NCBI GenBank assembly: GCA_017430965.1 | Contig: JAFRLX010000135.1 | Location: forward strand, 1 to 48,328 | DNA: 48,328 nucleotides | DNA from: Clostridia bacterium | Lineage (GTDB): Bacteria > Bacillota > Clostridia > Oscillospirales > Acutalibacteraceae | Reading direction: 5' to 3' | In this document: positions 31,088 through 40,452 of the stretch, one piece after another | How positions within the stretch are numbered: the stretch's first letter is position 1 | Layout of the letters: each line of letters opens with the position of its first letter | The notes under the pieces: model-generated | Told to the model about the DNA's origin: nothing | Database searches by the model: none | Seen by the model: the letters and a program-made list of their open reading frames with translations, nothing else | Position numbers and translations under genes: made by a program

Positions 31088-33274
31088 TCACGCTTTGTCT
31101 AAACGCTGCCTGTCTACCAGCTCGGCAAACAAACCGCCCTTTTCAATTAATTCATCATACTTGCCGTCCTCGGCTATTTTGCCTTTATCGAGCACAATAA
31201 TCCTGTCACAGTGCTTAATGGTGGAGAGGCGGTGCGCAATCACAATTCTGGTACATTTCAGGCTCTCCAAAGAGTCGGAAACATGCTTTTGCGTGATATT
31301 GTCAAGCGCGGAGGTCGCTTCGTCCAACATCAGTATTTTCGGCTTGGGTGCAATGGCTCTTGCAATCATCAGCCGCTGCTTCTGCCCGCCGGAAATACCG
31401 CCGGAGCCTTCGGAAATAATGGTGTGCATTCCCATCGGCATATTGCGAATAGACTCTGCCATACCGGCAAGTTCCGCCGCTTCCCAAGCCTCATCCTCGG
31501 AAAGCTCCGGTGCGGAAATCACGATATTCGAATAAATATCCCCCGAAAACAATTTACCGTCCTGCATAACTGTACCGATATTTTTGCGCAAGGATTTTAA
31601 GTCTAAACTTTTTAAATCCTTGCCATCATAATATACGGCACCTTTTTGCGGTGTTTCAAAGCCGAGCATAATGCGCATTAAGGTAGACTTGCCGCAGCCG
31701 GTAGTGCCGACAATCGCCACATACTGTCCGGGCGTGATTTTTAAGCTCAAGCCGTCAATCACATAAGGCATATTTTCTTCATAACGAAAAGAAATATTGC
31801 TTAATTCCAAACCGCCGGAAAGGCGCGAGAGAACTGCTTTGTTCTCCGATACTTCCGGTTCGGCATCCATAATCGGCTGAAAGAGCTCTATAGTCGGTTT
31901 GATTTGCGACAATTCCACGCTGGTACCGATAAGTGACATAAATGAACCGCTGACCATGCCGTACGCAACGCTGAATGCCATATAATCACCTACACTCACA
32001 TTGGATTGACAGGCAAAATAATAAAGCACCATCGTTCCGAGTGTGTTGATTGCAAGAATAATCGCATTAAAGAGTTTAATGGCTGTTCTCGGATTGTATT
32101 TGTGTTGCGCAACATTGGTATACTCCTTAGCCCACTTGGAAAACACTCTTTTTTCGGAGCCGGAGAGTTTAATCTTTTGAATACCGGAAATCAAAGCATA
32201 TACCAAGCCGCTTGTCTTGGTTTCATATGACAGTTGCTTGGAAAAGTTTTCCATTTGCATCGAAGCAATGATGGCAAAAACAACCACACTGCTTAATATC
32301 ACAAACACGGCAGGCATCACCAATGTCGGCGCATAGGCGGATATTTCGAAAAAATACAGAATGGAAAAAAGCATTGTCAGCCCGCTGGTGATGATAATGG
32401 AAGAGAGCGAAGTACACAGTGTTTTCACTTGGTTCAAACGCAGGGAAAGGTCACCGGAGCTGTACTCTTTAAAGAAGCTTGCCGGTAAGGAAAGCAGCCG
32501 CATCATCGCCGCAGCCTCCACCGAAACGGTCATTTTGGTATTGATGCGCGACATATAGAGATGCTTGAGAATTTGAATTAAAGAGTTGGCTAAAGAGACT
32601 CCCAGAAGCAGCGTGAATGCTGCAAAAAAGACCCCCATATTGCCAATATCCACAACCTTGCCGAAGATTTCACCGTTCGCATAGGAAATCAGCATACCGA
32701 TAAAGGTCGCAAACAAAGAAGCAATGACCATCACAATCCAATCAGAGGCGGCGAGGGTGTGAGCGATATAAGAAAACAAATCGCGGGAGGTAAGTTTGCG
32801 CAACGGAAACGGTTTGTAAAAGCAAAGAGCTTCCGGGTCAATATCGGCGCAGTTATTTTTTGTCACCTTCACGCGTTTACCGCGCTCGTAATCAAAATAG
32901 TGGTAGCCCGAAACCTGTCCGGGAATCAGGGCAATCACATTGCCATCCTTCGTGGTAGCAAGCAGCGGACCGATTCCGTCTTTATACCACTTTCCCTTTA
33001 GCGTGATGTCGCGCTTCATAATGCCGGTGGGTCTGAAGTAAAAATCCATTTGGTCTGTGATGGTTTTGACACTCAGCGGCAATTCCTGCGGCTTTATGTG
33101 ATAATACTTTAAAATATCATTGATAGCATTTTGTGCTTGTTTATTTTGGTCATAATAGGAATCAGTGAGTACTTTTTTGCCCATTACAACGCCGGACATT
33201 TCCGTGAATGCTTCCGAAAAAACATTCTCATCGTTTTCGACTCTGTCTCTTATTTGGTCATCAAACCAACCCAT
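31088..33274 (-). CDS. NHLM-type ABC transporter without peptidase domain
   Basis: A 728-residue exporter matching the second ABC protein of NHLM (nitrile-hydratase-leader microcin) systems. The first 160 residues form a soluble domain of unknown use without the Cys/His of a C39 peptidase; six membrane helices follow (about 175-460), then an ATPase domain with Walker A GTTGCGKST, signature SGGQKQR and Walker B ILMLDEATSALD. The start at 33274 has AGGGGGGTGA upstream. It probably pairs with the C39-containing exporter encoded 13 bases upstream to move the mature peptide out. Confidence 0.9.
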   Translation of the reverse strand: MGWFDDQIRDRVENDENVFSEAFTEMSGVVMGKKVLTDSYYDQNKQAQNAINDILKYYHIKPQELPLSVKTITDQMDFYFRPTGIMKRDITLKGKWYKDGIGPLLATTKDGNVIALIPGQVSGYHYFDYERGKRVKVTKNNCADIDPEALCFYKPFPLRKLTSRDLFSYIAHTLAASDWIVMVIASLFATFIGMLISYANGEIFGKVVDIGNMGVFFAAFTLLLGVSLANSLIQILKHLYMSRINTKMTVSVEAAAMMRLLSLPASFFKEYSSGDLSLRLNQVKTLCTSLSSIIITSGLTMLFSILYFFEISAYAPTLVMPAVFVILSSVVVFAIIASMQMENFSKQLSYETKTSGLVYALISGIQKIKLSGSEKRVFSKWAKEYTNVAQHKYNPRTAIKLFNAIILAINTLGTMVLYYFACQSNVSVGDYMAFSVAYGMVSGSFMSLIGTSVELSQIKPTIELFQPIMDAEPEVSENKAVLSRLSGGLELSNISFRYEENMPYVIDGLSLKITPGQYVAIVGTTGCGKSTLMRIMLGFETPQKGAVYYDGKDLKSLDLKSLRKNIGTVMQDGKLFSGDIYSNIVISAPELSEDEAWEAAELAGMAESIRNMPMGMHTIISEGSGGISGGQKQRLMIARAIAPKPKILMLDEATSALDNITQKHVSDSLESLKCTRIVIAHRLSTIKHCDRIIVLDKGKIAEDGKYDELIEKGGLFAELVDRQRLDKA

Positions 33275-33286
33275 GTACTCACCCCC

Positions 33287-35482
33287 CTATTCATTCGTAA
33301 TGAGCTGATTATACAGCCCGTTTTGTGCAAATAATTCTTCATGGGTGCCGCGCTGTACCACTACACCCTGGTCCATCACGATGATTTCATCGCAATCTTT
33401 AATCGTAGAAAGGCGATGGGCGACAACAATGCAGGTAATCCCCCTGTCACCAATAGATTTTACCACATCATACTCGGTTTTGGCATCGAGTGCCGAGGTG
33501 GCTTCATCCATAATGATAATCGTCGGGTCCTGTGCCAAAACCCTGGCAATTTCCAAACGCTGGCGCTGCCCGCCGGAAAAATCTTTACCGCCTTCGGTTA
33601 ATTTATACTCATACCCGCCGTTGCGCGCAACAATATCATCATGAATATGCGCATCGCGCGCGGCTAATATCATTTCAAAATCCTCAATGGAGGAATCCCA
33701 CATTTTAATGTTATTGGCAATGGTATCTTCAAACAGAATAATATCCTGGTCTACCACGGCAAGCGACCCCATAAAGACAGTGCGGTTGATTTCTTTTAGA
33801 GGCTTGCCGTCAAATTCAATGCTGCCTTCCCACGGCTGATACAAACCGGAGATAAGTTTAGCAAGGGTAGATTTACCGCAGCCGGAGGAACCGACAAACG
33901 CCACGCGGCTGCCGGGTTTAATGCTCATGCTGAAATCTTTAATCAGCGGTGCGGCAAGCGGTGAATAACCGAAGCTGATGTTCTTGATTTCGACTGCACC
34001 CGAAAGCTTTTCATGGAAAGCTTCTTCATCCGTATCAATGTCAAAGGCATCTTCTTTGACATCGGTTTCATAATTCAAAACATCCTCAATACGCTCCATG
34101 TTGGTGCGCATTTCCTGAAGCTTTTGACCGGCTTCAATCAGGCTTTTGACCGGTGAATTAAATTGATTCATAATAGATTGAAATGCAGTCACCATACCAA
34201 TCGTGAAATGTCCGTTAATGACAAACATCACGCCGATTGCCATCACCAGAATGTTGGCAAAAGTTGAAACCGCATCCGGCACCGCACCCAAAAAGTGATT
34301 CAAATGCGCATAGTTTACATTTTGCGTGTTGACACTTGCCTGCATGCCTGCCCAGCGGTTAAAAAAGCCGCCTTCCGCACCGGAGGATTTAATGGTTTCA
34401 ATCATCTCAATACCGTTGACACCGATGCCCGCCAATTTACCGGCATCGCGCATTTGCACGCGTGTGATGTTCACGCGCTTTTGAGAAATGACAGTTGCCA
34501 CAAACAGGTTGATAAGCGTTGCCGCCAACGCAATGCATGCCAGCGGCACACTGTAGCTCATCATAACCACAAAATAAACCACGGCAAGAGCAGTGTTGAG
34601 CGCAACCGGTGCAAGCGTTTGAATTAACTCTTTGGCAACAGTTTCATTTTTTGACTGTCTGTCGGCAATATCACCCGCCATTCGCTGTGAAAAGAACTGC
34701 ATAGGCAGGCGCAGAATATGCCACATATATTTTGAATTGGCAATAATGGCAAGTTTGCCTTCGATTTTGTAATTGTAAATACTCTTAATGGCACCCGCAA
34801 CAAATTCAATGATTATCAGCCCTGCCATCGCCAGCATAAACGGCGTGAGCCAATCCGGGGCTTCTCCCGTGAGCAATTTGTCCAAAAAGACTCTCTTGAA
34901 AGCCGGTTCAACAATGCCGATAAGCGCCGTAATGATTGTGGTAAAAACAACAAATAACACAGCGGTTTTTGTGCCCTTTAAACGCTCTTTGGCAAACCCG
35001 AGCATACTCTTGCGCTTGCCGCCCGGTTCAAAGCCTTCTCCGGGTACAAATTCCATATAAATGCCGGAATATGCCTTGTCAAATTCTTCAAAAGATACTT
35101 TTACCAAACCTCTTGCCGGGTCGTTGAGAATCGCGTGTTTTTTCGTGAACCCGTCAAGCACCACAAAGTGGTTTTTATTCCAGTGGATAATGCAAGGAAA
35201 TTTTCCTTTTTTTTGCACACCTTTACGGTCAATAAGAAGCGCTTTTGTTTGTAAACCATAGTTTTTTGCCGCTTTTATAATATTACCGGCGCTTGAGCCG
35301 TCGCGCGATACACCGCAGTCACTTCTGGTTTTTTCCAAAGTAACATACTTTTTGTAATAGGCGAGTATCATATTTAAGCAGGCAGCGCCGCACTCCAGCG
35401 CTTCCATTTGCATCACAACCGGCACCTTGGCAACTTTACCCTGCACCGGTTGCGGAACGGTGATTGTTTTGTTCTGTTTCAT
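33287..35482 (-). CDS. NHLM-type ABC transporter with C39 leader peptidase
   Basis: A peptidase-containing exporter that cuts double-glycine leaders while exporting the product. From the ATG at 35482 it has 731 residues: a C39 domain with catalytic Cys31 in ALECGAACL, the active-site His in NHFVVLDG and the Asp in LNDPARG; six membrane helices; and an ATPase domain with Walker A GSSGCGKST, signature SGGQRQR and Walker B IIMDEATSALD. The frame extends to a GTG at 35533, but AAAGG ahead of the 35482 ATG and the family length favour the shorter form. Its best substrate in the window is the 63-residue double-glycine peptide. Confidence 0.9.
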   Translation of the reverse strand: MKQNKTITVPQPVQGKVAKVPVVMQMEALECGAACLNMILAYYKKYVTLEKTRSDCGVSRDGSSAGNIIKAAKNYGLQTKALLIDRKGVQKKGKFPCIIHWNKNHFVVLDGFTKKHAILNDPARGLVKVSFEEFDKAYSGIYMEFVPGEGFEPGGKRKSMLGFAKERLKGTKTAVLFVVFTTIITALIGIVEPAFKRVFLDKLLTGEAPDWLTPFMLAMAGLIIIEFVAGAIKSIYNYKIEGKLAIIANSKYMWHILRLPMQFFSQRMAGDIADRQSKNETVAKELIQTLAPVALNTALAVVYFVVMMSYSVPLACIALAATLINLFVATVISQKRVNITRVQMRDAGKLAGIGVNGIEMIETIKSSGAEGGFFNRWAGMQASVNTQNVNYAHLNHFLGAVPDAVSTFANILVMAIGVMFVINGHFTIGMVTAFQSIMNQFNSPVKSLIEAGQKLQEMRTNMERIEDVLNYETDVKEDAFDIDTDEEAFHEKLSGAVEIKNISFGYSPLAAPLIKDFSMSIKPGSRVAFVGSSGCGKSTLAKLISGLYQPWEGSIEFDGKPLKEINRTVFMGSLAVVDQDIILFEDTIANNIKMWDSSIEDFEMILAARDAHIHDDIVARNGGYEYKLTEGGKDFSGGQRQRLEIARVLAQDPTIIIMDEATSALDAKTEYDVVKSIGDRGITCIVVAHRLSTIKDCDEIIVMDQGVVVQRGTHEELFAQNGLYNQLITNE

Positions 35483-35540
35483 AGTTTCATTACCTTTCAA
35501 TCCGAATGATGATTGCCTGTGGAGAAAATGCACGCGGCAT

Positions 35541-36017
35541 TCAGTCCCCTATGACAAAAGATATCGGTTTGATGGTGTTATAGATAATTTTCAGATTTTG
35601 AATACCGTCTTCACAATCCGCACATGAAACTTTAATTTCATAATTCCAATCCTGCAAGTTGAGGCAATACGCCGTGTATTCATCATATTTCTCACCGACA
35701 GCCTTATTGGAAAGCGGTGTTTTGGAAACAGAAAGCACTTCCCCCCGCAGGTCGCCGATTTTCACTTCGTCTCCTTCCGAAATTTTGGAAGCATCCGTCA
35801 GATAACAGGTTACCGTGCCGCTCTGTGCCACGCCGGTAGTGTTCGCAATCTCTTTCAGGCTGCCGAAAATCCCCCACACAAAAACACCTGCCAACAGGGC
35901 AAAAAACAACAATAAAATCAACCATATGCCCACATTGGATACCTTGATGTAATCATTCAACTGTTCGGGGGAATTCACTTTTTTATTCGATTGCTTACTC
36001 AAAATCGGGTTTGCCAT
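35541..36017 (-). CDS. Short HlyD-like NHLM secretion protein
   Basis: A 158-residue membrane protein. Residues 15-50 hold the NHLM-HlyD type start (SPEQLNDYIKVSN, then a membrane helix and VWGIFGSL), followed by a small beta-rich domain. Standard members have several hundred residues with long coiled coils; these are absent here, which gives a compact linker perhaps suited to a single-membrane Gram-positive cell. The ATG at 36017 follows AGGTGA by 5 bases and is preferred to an ATG at 36044. First gene of the export operon. Confidence 0.75.
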   Translation of the reverse strand: MANPILSKQSNKKVNSPEQLNDYIKVSNVGIWLILLLFFALLAGVFVWGIFGSLKEIANTTGVAQSGTVTCYLTDASKISEGDEVKIGDLRGEVLSVSKTPLSNKAVGEKYDEYTAYCLNLQDWNYEIKVSCADCEDGIQNLKIIYNTIKPISFVIGD

Positions 36018-36053
36018 TTCATTCACCTCAAAGCAAAATTTCAATAATAATTT

Positions 36054-36083
36054 ATTATAACATATAAAATAAGCTGTTGTCTA
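36054..36083 (-). promoter_or_regulatory. Promoter of the RiPP export operon
   Basis: Minus-strand TAGACA (36078-36083) and TATAAT (36054-36059), spacer 18. Confidence 0.55.
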
Positions 36084-36090
36084 TACAAAT

Positions 36091-36128
36091 AAGGATTTAC
36101 CGGGTCTGTAAGGATTTACCGGGTCTGT
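36091..36128. repeat. Tandem 19-bp direct repeat
   Basis: AAGGATTTACCGGGTCTGT occurs twice in direct succession (36091-36109 and 36110-36128), between the glyA terminator and the export-operon promoter. Confidence 0.85.
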
Positions 36129-36154
36129 AACCTCGCAATCCTAATTTGTTGCGC

Positions 36155-36180
36155 AAAAAAAGCGCCGTTGGCGCTTTTTT
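36155..36180 (-). terminator. Terminator of glyA
   Basis: AGCGCC (36161-36166) pairs with GGCGCT (36170-36175), flanked by A and T runs on either side; on the minus strand it follows the glyA stop and ends in seven T residues. Confidence 0.85.
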
Positions 36181-37412
36181 TAGTAAATCGGGAACTGCTC
36201 GCACAGTGCTTGTACTTCTTCGCTCACTTGTTGCTTAGTCGCCTCAAAATCGGTTGCCACCAGCTTCATCCAGTGCGCAATTCTTTTCATCTCGGCTTCC
36301 TTGAACCCGCGGCTTGTCACTGCCGGTGTGCCGATACGCACACCGCTGGTCACAAAGGGCTTTTGCGGGTCATTGGGGATGGCGTTTTTGTTGCAGGTGA
36401 TGTGTACTTCATCGAGCCTGTGTTCAAATTCCTTACCGGTAATGCCGATTTTTTGCAAATCCACCAGCATTAAGTGGTTATCCGTGCCGCCGGAAACAAG
36501 GTCAAAGCCTTCGGCAAGCAACGCTTCGGAAAGCGCTTTTGCATTCTTTCTGACCTGCGCTTGGTAGGTTTTAAACTCCGGCTGCAGTGCTTCTCCGAAT
36601 GCCACTGCCTTTGCGGCAATCACATGCATGAGCGGACCGCCTTGAGTGCCGGGGAAAATGGCTTTATTGATTTTGAGCGCCAGCTCTTCATCATTGGTTA
36701 AAATCAAACCGCCGCGCGGGCCTCTGAGGGTTTTGTGGGTCGTGGAAGTGACAACATCGGCATAGGGCACCGGGCTCGGGTGCTCCCCTGCTGCTACCAA
36801 ACCGGCGATGTGAGCCATATCTACCATCAGGTATGCCCCTACCGCATCGGCAATCTCGCGAAACTTTTTGAAATCTAATTCACGCGGATATGCCGAAGCA
36901 CCGGCAAGCACCAGCTTCGGCTTGTTTTCGAGCGCTAAGTGCATCACTTCATCATAATCAATAAAACCGTTGTCATCCACACTGTAAGGAACAATGTTAA
37001 AATACTTACCGGAAATATTGACCGGTGAACCGTGAGAAAGGTGACCGCCGCCTGCCAATGACATGGAAAGCACGGTGTCGCCCGGCTGCAGCAATGCAAA
37101 GAATGCCGCCAGGTTTGCATTGGCGCCGCAATGCGGCTGCACATTGGCAAACCCTGCACCAAAAAGCTTTTTGGCGCGCTCTCTGGCAAGTTCTTCGACT
37201 TCATCCACAAACTGGCAACCGCCATAATAGCGCTTGGAAGGGTAGCCTTCGGCATATTTATTGGTCAATACACCGCCGACTGCCAAGAGCACAGCCTCGG
37301 ATACAATATTTTCGGAAGCAATTAATTCAATATTGCTTCTCTGCCTGTTTAATTCCTTTTGACATGAGCTATACACCTCGCTGTCAAATTCTTCAAGTTT
37401 TTCAAAAAACAT
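36180..37412 (-). CDS. glyA: Serine hydroxymethyltransferase
   Basis: Interconverts serine and glycine while loading one-carbon units on tetrahydrofolate, using pyridoxal phosphate. The 410-residue length fits. Motifs: the N-terminal [16 protein letters not shown] segment, the [13 protein letters not shown] substrate site, and [13 protein letters not shown] containing the PLP-binding Lys. AAGGAG stands about 8 bases before the ATG, with a near-consensus promoter upstream and a terminator overlapping the stop. It lies beside the RiPP cluster but is a single-gene housekeeping unit, divergent from the symporter. Confidence 0.97.
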   Translation of the reverse strand: MFFEKLEEFDSEVYSSCQKELNRQRSNIELIASENIVSEAVLLAVGGVLTNKYAEGYPSKRYYGGCQFVDEVEELARERAKKLFGAGFANVQPHCGANANLAAFFALLQPGDTVLSMSLAGGGHLSHGSPVNISGKYFNIVPYSVDDNGFIDYDEVMHLALENKPKLVLAGASAYPRELDFKKFREIADAVGAYLMVDMAHIAGLVAAGEHPSPVPYADVVTSTTHKTLRGPRGGLILTNDEELALKINKAIFPGTQGGPLMHVIAAKAVAFGEALQPEFKTYQAQVRKNAKALSEALLAEGFDLVSGGTDNHLMLVDLQKIGITGKEFEHRLDEVHITCNKNAIPNDPQKPFVTSGVRIGTPAVTSRGFKEAEMKRIAHWMKLVATDFEATKQQVSEEVQALCEQFPIY

Positions 37413-37443
37413 CCTGTTTCTCCTTCATAACCTAAGTACTACC

Positions 37444-37472
37444 ATTATACAATAAAATTAGTGTTATAGCAA
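37444..37472 (-). promoter_or_regulatory. glyA promoter
   Basis: Minus-strand TTGCTA (37467-37472) and TATAAT (37444-37449), spacer 17. Confidence 0.65.
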
Positions 37473-37481
37473 CAATAAATA

Positions 37482-37510
37482 TTGTATTTCACGCTTGATT
37501 GTGCTATTAT
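37482..37510 (+). promoter_or_regulatory. Promoter of the symporter gene
   Basis: TTGTAT (37482-37487) and TATTAT (37505-37510), spacer 17. Confidence 0.6.
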
Positions 37511-37542
37511 GTTTTTAACATTATTATTGAGGGAGTGAAACA

Positions 37543-38976
37543 ATGGCTAAAAAATCAAATAAAACCCTGCCTTTCGGTAAGGCAATGATTTACGGTCTGG
37601 GAATTTTCGGTATCCAATTCTTTATCGGCTACATCAATTCCTACCAATCTCAGTTTTACACCAGTGTCTTAGGCGCTGATTTAATGATTTGTGCTATCAT
37701 TATTTTGGTTGCAAAAATCATCAGCTCCTTTGCAGACCCGATTATCGGCAATATCATTGACCGCTCTCATTTTAAAAGCGGTAAAATGAAGCCCTTTGTC
37801 GCAATGAGTGCTTTGCCGCTGGCAATTTTCACCACACTCATTTTTGTAAAAATCAACTTCCATTCCAATGCAGTGATGTATACATACATTACCGTGACTA
37901 CCATCATTTGGAATATCGCTATGAGCTTTGCGGATATTCCCTCTCAGGGAATGCTGCCGCTTTTGACTCCGAGTGCGGAAGAGCGCAACACGGCAGCCGG
38001 TATTTCCAACTTCATGAAAACCTGCGGCTTAGCAGCACCCGGTTTGGTTATTCCGTTTATTTGTGTGTTCACAAAAAGCGATATCATCACCGAAAAAGAG
38101 TACCTGATTACCGCTGTTTTCATCGATGTGGTAGGTTTGCTGCTCTGTGCGTTACTGCTGCTGCGTTCCAAAGAAGTGGTCAAGAGTGAGCCGACAAACA
38201 TGAGCTTTAAAGCTATGTTCTCGGAAATGAAAAGCAACCACAACTTAATGATGGTATTCTGGCTGCTGATGCTCGGCTTCGGTAGAAACATGGGTATGAG
38301 TGTCGGTGTGCAGGCAGCAAGCGTTTTGTTCGACAAAATTACGATTGGCAACATCGTGCTTTCCGGTGAAAACCTCCCGATTCTCTTGGGAATCGGTTCC
38401 ACTATCGGCAGTGTGGTCTCCATTATCGCCGCCCCGATTATCAACAACAAATTAGGTGTTAAGAAAACCTACTTTGTTTTCGGTATCTACGGCTTTGTCG
38501 TTTCCACTGTCTGCTATGTGCTTTATCTTATCGGCGGTCCCGGTGCTATTTTCCGGTCTCCGCTGGCAGCGGTGCTGTATCAGTTCTTTATCGGCTTCAT
38601 GTTCGGCACCCACGGCTTCACCCCGATGGTGATGCTTGCGGAAACCGTAGACTACCAGGAAATGAAAACCGGCAAGCGCACGGAAGGTACCCAGTATGCG
38701 GTATTTTCTCTCGGTGTCAAAGTTTCCAACGCCTTCAGCGTTGCCATAGCCATCTTCTTGGTAGGCCTTTGCGGTTACCAGGCGCAAGGTGCCTATGAAT
38801 ACGGTTTGGCACACCCGGTTGTACCCAACACCATTTTGGCGGCACAGTGGCTGATTCCCGGCATTTGCACACTGCTCAGTTGCATCCCGGTATACTTCTA
38901 TACCATTAACAAAAAAGAACAAAAAGAAATTGAAGAATTCATGACTAAGAAGTTAGAAAGCGAAAAGGCAGAATAA
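37543..38976 (+). CDS. GPH family sugar:cation symporter
   Basis: A 477-residue, twelve-helix transporter of the glycoside-pentoside-hexuronide:cation family (MelB/XylP-like) in the major facilitator superfamily. The cytoplasmic loop after helix 2 reads ADPIIGNIIDRSHFKSGKMK, the family's typical D-P-x-x-G-x-x-x-D-R motif; a second family motif is ETVDYQEMKTGKRTEG near helix 10-11. GGGAG stands about 7 bases before the ATG. The sugar carried cannot be told. It is followed 29 bases later by a small DUF1858 gene and shares a divergent promoter region with glyA. Confidence 0.86.
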   Translation: MAKKSNKTLPFGKAMIYGLGIFGIQFFIGYINSYQSQFYTSVLGADLMICAIIILVAKIISSFADPIIGNIIDRSHFKSGKMKPFVAMSALPLAIFTTLIFVKINFHSNAVMYTYITVTTIIWNIAMSFADIPSQGMLPLLTPSAEERNTAAGISNFMKTCGLAAPGLVIPFICVFTKSDIITEKEYLITAVFIDVVGLLLCALLLLRSKEVVKSEPTNMSFKAMFSEMKSNHNLMMVFWLLMLGFGRNMGMSVGVQAASVLFDKITIGNIVLSGENLPILLGIGSTIGSVVSIIAAPIINNKLGVKKTYFVFGIYGFVVSTVCYVLYLIGGPGAIFRSPLAAVLYQFFIGFMFGTHGFTPMVMLAETVDYQEMKTGKRTEGTQYAVFSLGVKVSNAFSVAIAIFLVGLCGYQAQGAYEYGLAHPVVPNTILAAQWLIPGICTLLSCIPVYFYTINKKEQKEIEEFMTKKLESEKAE

Positions 38977-39005
38977 TTCTATCTGTTTTCGGAAAGGATA
39001 ATCTT

Positions 39006-39206
39006 ATGGAAATTACTAAACAAACAATCATCGGCGATATGCTGCAATACGACCAGGGCATTGCCATGGTTTTAATGCAGCAGGGCATGCACTGTGTCGG
39101 CTGCCCCGCTTCCGCAGGTGAAAGCCTGGAGGAAGCCTGCATGGTTCACGGTTTGGATGCCGATGAGGTCTTAAAAGCTGTCACCGACTATATTGCCGAT
39201 AAATAA
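39006..39206 (+). CDS. DUF1858 domain protein
   Basis: A 66-residue protein of the DUF1858 family, a small domain often found next to or fused with redox proteins such as hybrid-cluster proteins and ScdA-like iron-repair proteins. It has the central HCVGCPAS motif, where the two Cys may bind a metal or respond to redox state, and the typical GESLEEACMVHG stretch after it. GAAAGGA stands about 7 bases before the ATG. It probably shares the symporter's transcript and is followed by a strong terminator. Function unknown. Confidence 0.83.
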   Translation: MEITKQTIIGDMLQYDQGIAMVLMQQGMHCVGCPASAGESLEEACMVHGLDADEVLKAVTDYIADK

Positions 39207-39251
39207 TCAGTCGACAAGTAGTTGACAGAATTTGAAGAAGTGAAAAAACAC

Positions 39252-39282
39252 AAAAAACGCCGTAGTTGCTACGGCGTTTTTT
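39252..39282. terminator. Bidirectional terminator after DUF1858 and the peroxide operon
   Basis: AAAAAACGCCGTAG (39252-39265) pairs perfectly with 39269-39282 around TTG; T runs on both strands serve the convergent genes on each side. Confidence 0.9.
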
Positions 39283-39315
39283 TCATAGTATTATTTAATT
39301 TTCATGACTGCGCTT

Positions 39316-39513
39316 TTACTTTTTTTTGAACTTTTTGCGCACTTTTCTGACATTGGAATAGAGGGTAGTGACAGCGGCAAAGACCACGGTTGCAACCAAA
39401 AGAGCCTTTGCTTTGTTGACTTGCTTTTTTTCCACCTGTTCCATTACTTCCGGATCAAAATTGATGGCAGGTCTATTGACTTCTACCGCAACATTGTTTC
39501 TTTCTATTTTCAT
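39316..39513 (-). CDS. Small single-span membrane protein
   Basis: Encodes 65 residues not assigned to a family. The N-terminal half is acidic and soluble, one hydrophobic helix lies at about residues 36-55 (KALLVATVVFAAVTTLY), and the C terminus is very basic (RKVRKKFKKK), predicting an N-out or N-in single-span topology with Lys/Arg at the inner face. GGAGGT sits 5-6 bases before the ATG at 39513; a GTG directly upstream is not preferred. It begins 12 bases after trxB and is probably the last gene of the OhrR-controlled operon. Confidence 0.65.
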   Translation of the reverse strand: MKIERNNVAVEVNRPAINFDPEVMEQVEKKQVNKAKALLVATVVFAAVTTLYSNVRKVRKKFKKK

Positions 39514-39525
39514 CACTGACCTCCG

Positions 39526-40434
39526 TTATGCCGTTGCATTGATATATTTTACCGCTTCTGTTGCCGCCACTGCACCGTCCGCCGTAGCGGTTACAAGCTG
39601 GCGCACCTCTTTGGTGCGGTTATCTCCCGCCACAAAAATGCCGGCGGTTTCGGTGATGCAGCTCTCCCCTGCCAGAGCATAGCCTTCGGCATCCAGTGCA
39701 AGCACATTTGCAAAGCACTTATTCTCCGGAATTCTGCCCACGGCAATAAAGAGTGCCTGTGTCTCAAGCTGCGTGCGGTTGCCCTGTTTATCGCTGAGAA
39801 TCAAACCGGTGAGTTTTTTCTCTGCAAGCAGTTCTGCTACCGTGCTGTTGAGAATAAAATGCACATTCTCCTTGGTTTTGAGCTTTTCTACCGAAGCGCT
39901 GTCTGCCCGAAAAGCATCGCGCCGATGGATAAGGTAAACATCCGAAGCAATATCGGCAAGGTAAGCGGCATCCTCAATCGCCGTGTTGCCGCCGCCGACT
40001 ACCGCAACAGGTTTGCCGCGGTAGAATGCGCCGTCACAAGTCGCGCAATAAGAAACGCCTTTACCGACCATCTCATCTTCACGCGCCACACCGAGCTTTC
40101 GGTTTTCGGCGCCTGTTGCCACAATAATTGCCTTGGCTTCATACTCATTTTTGGCGGTGATTACTTTTTTGATGCCGCCTTCCTCTTTTATTTCCAAAGC
40201 GCGTTCAAATTTAAGCTCTGCGCCCAAATTGGTCGCTTGCGTGTAGAGCTTCGTGGCAAACTCAAAGCCGGAGATGTGCTCGGCAACCGGATAATTTTCA
40301 ATATCCGGTGTGTTGACAATCTGCCCGCCAAAGGTATTGGCCTCTAACAGCAGTACCGACTTGGAAGCTCGCCTGGCATAAATTGCGGCGCTCAACCCCG
40401 CAGGACCGGCGCCGATAATGATAATATCCACCAT
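39526..40434 (-). CDS. trxB: Thioredoxin reductase
   Basis: FAD enzyme that uses NADPH to reduce thioredoxin. The 302-residue protein has the FAD-binding GAGPAGLSAA near the N terminus, the redox-active Cys pair in SYCATCDGAFYRG, and the NADPH site GGGNTAIEDA. In this operon, with a glutathione-peroxidase-like enzyme and OhrR, it likely powers peroxide reduction through thioredoxin, as Firmicutes enzymes of the Gpx type usually take electrons from thioredoxin rather than glutathione. Some members of this family serve ferredoxin or other thiols; the Cys pair argues for a thioredoxin-type role. Confidence 0.93.
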   Translation of the reverse strand: MVDIIIIGAGPAGLSAAIYARRASKSVLLLEANTFGGQIVNTPDIENYPVAEHISGFEFATKLYTQATNLGAELKFERALEIKEEGGIKKVITAKNEYEAKAIIVATGAENRKLGVAREDEMVGKGVSYCATCDGAFYRGKPVAVVGGGNTAIEDAAYLADIASDVYLIHRRDAFRADSASVEKLKTKENVHFILNSTVAELLAEKKLTGLILSDKQGNRTQLETQALFIAVGRIPENKCFANVLALDAEGYALAGESCITETAGIFVAGDNRTKEVRQLVTATADGAVAATEAVKYINATA

Positions 40435-40452
40435 TTTTATTACTTCCTTCTA

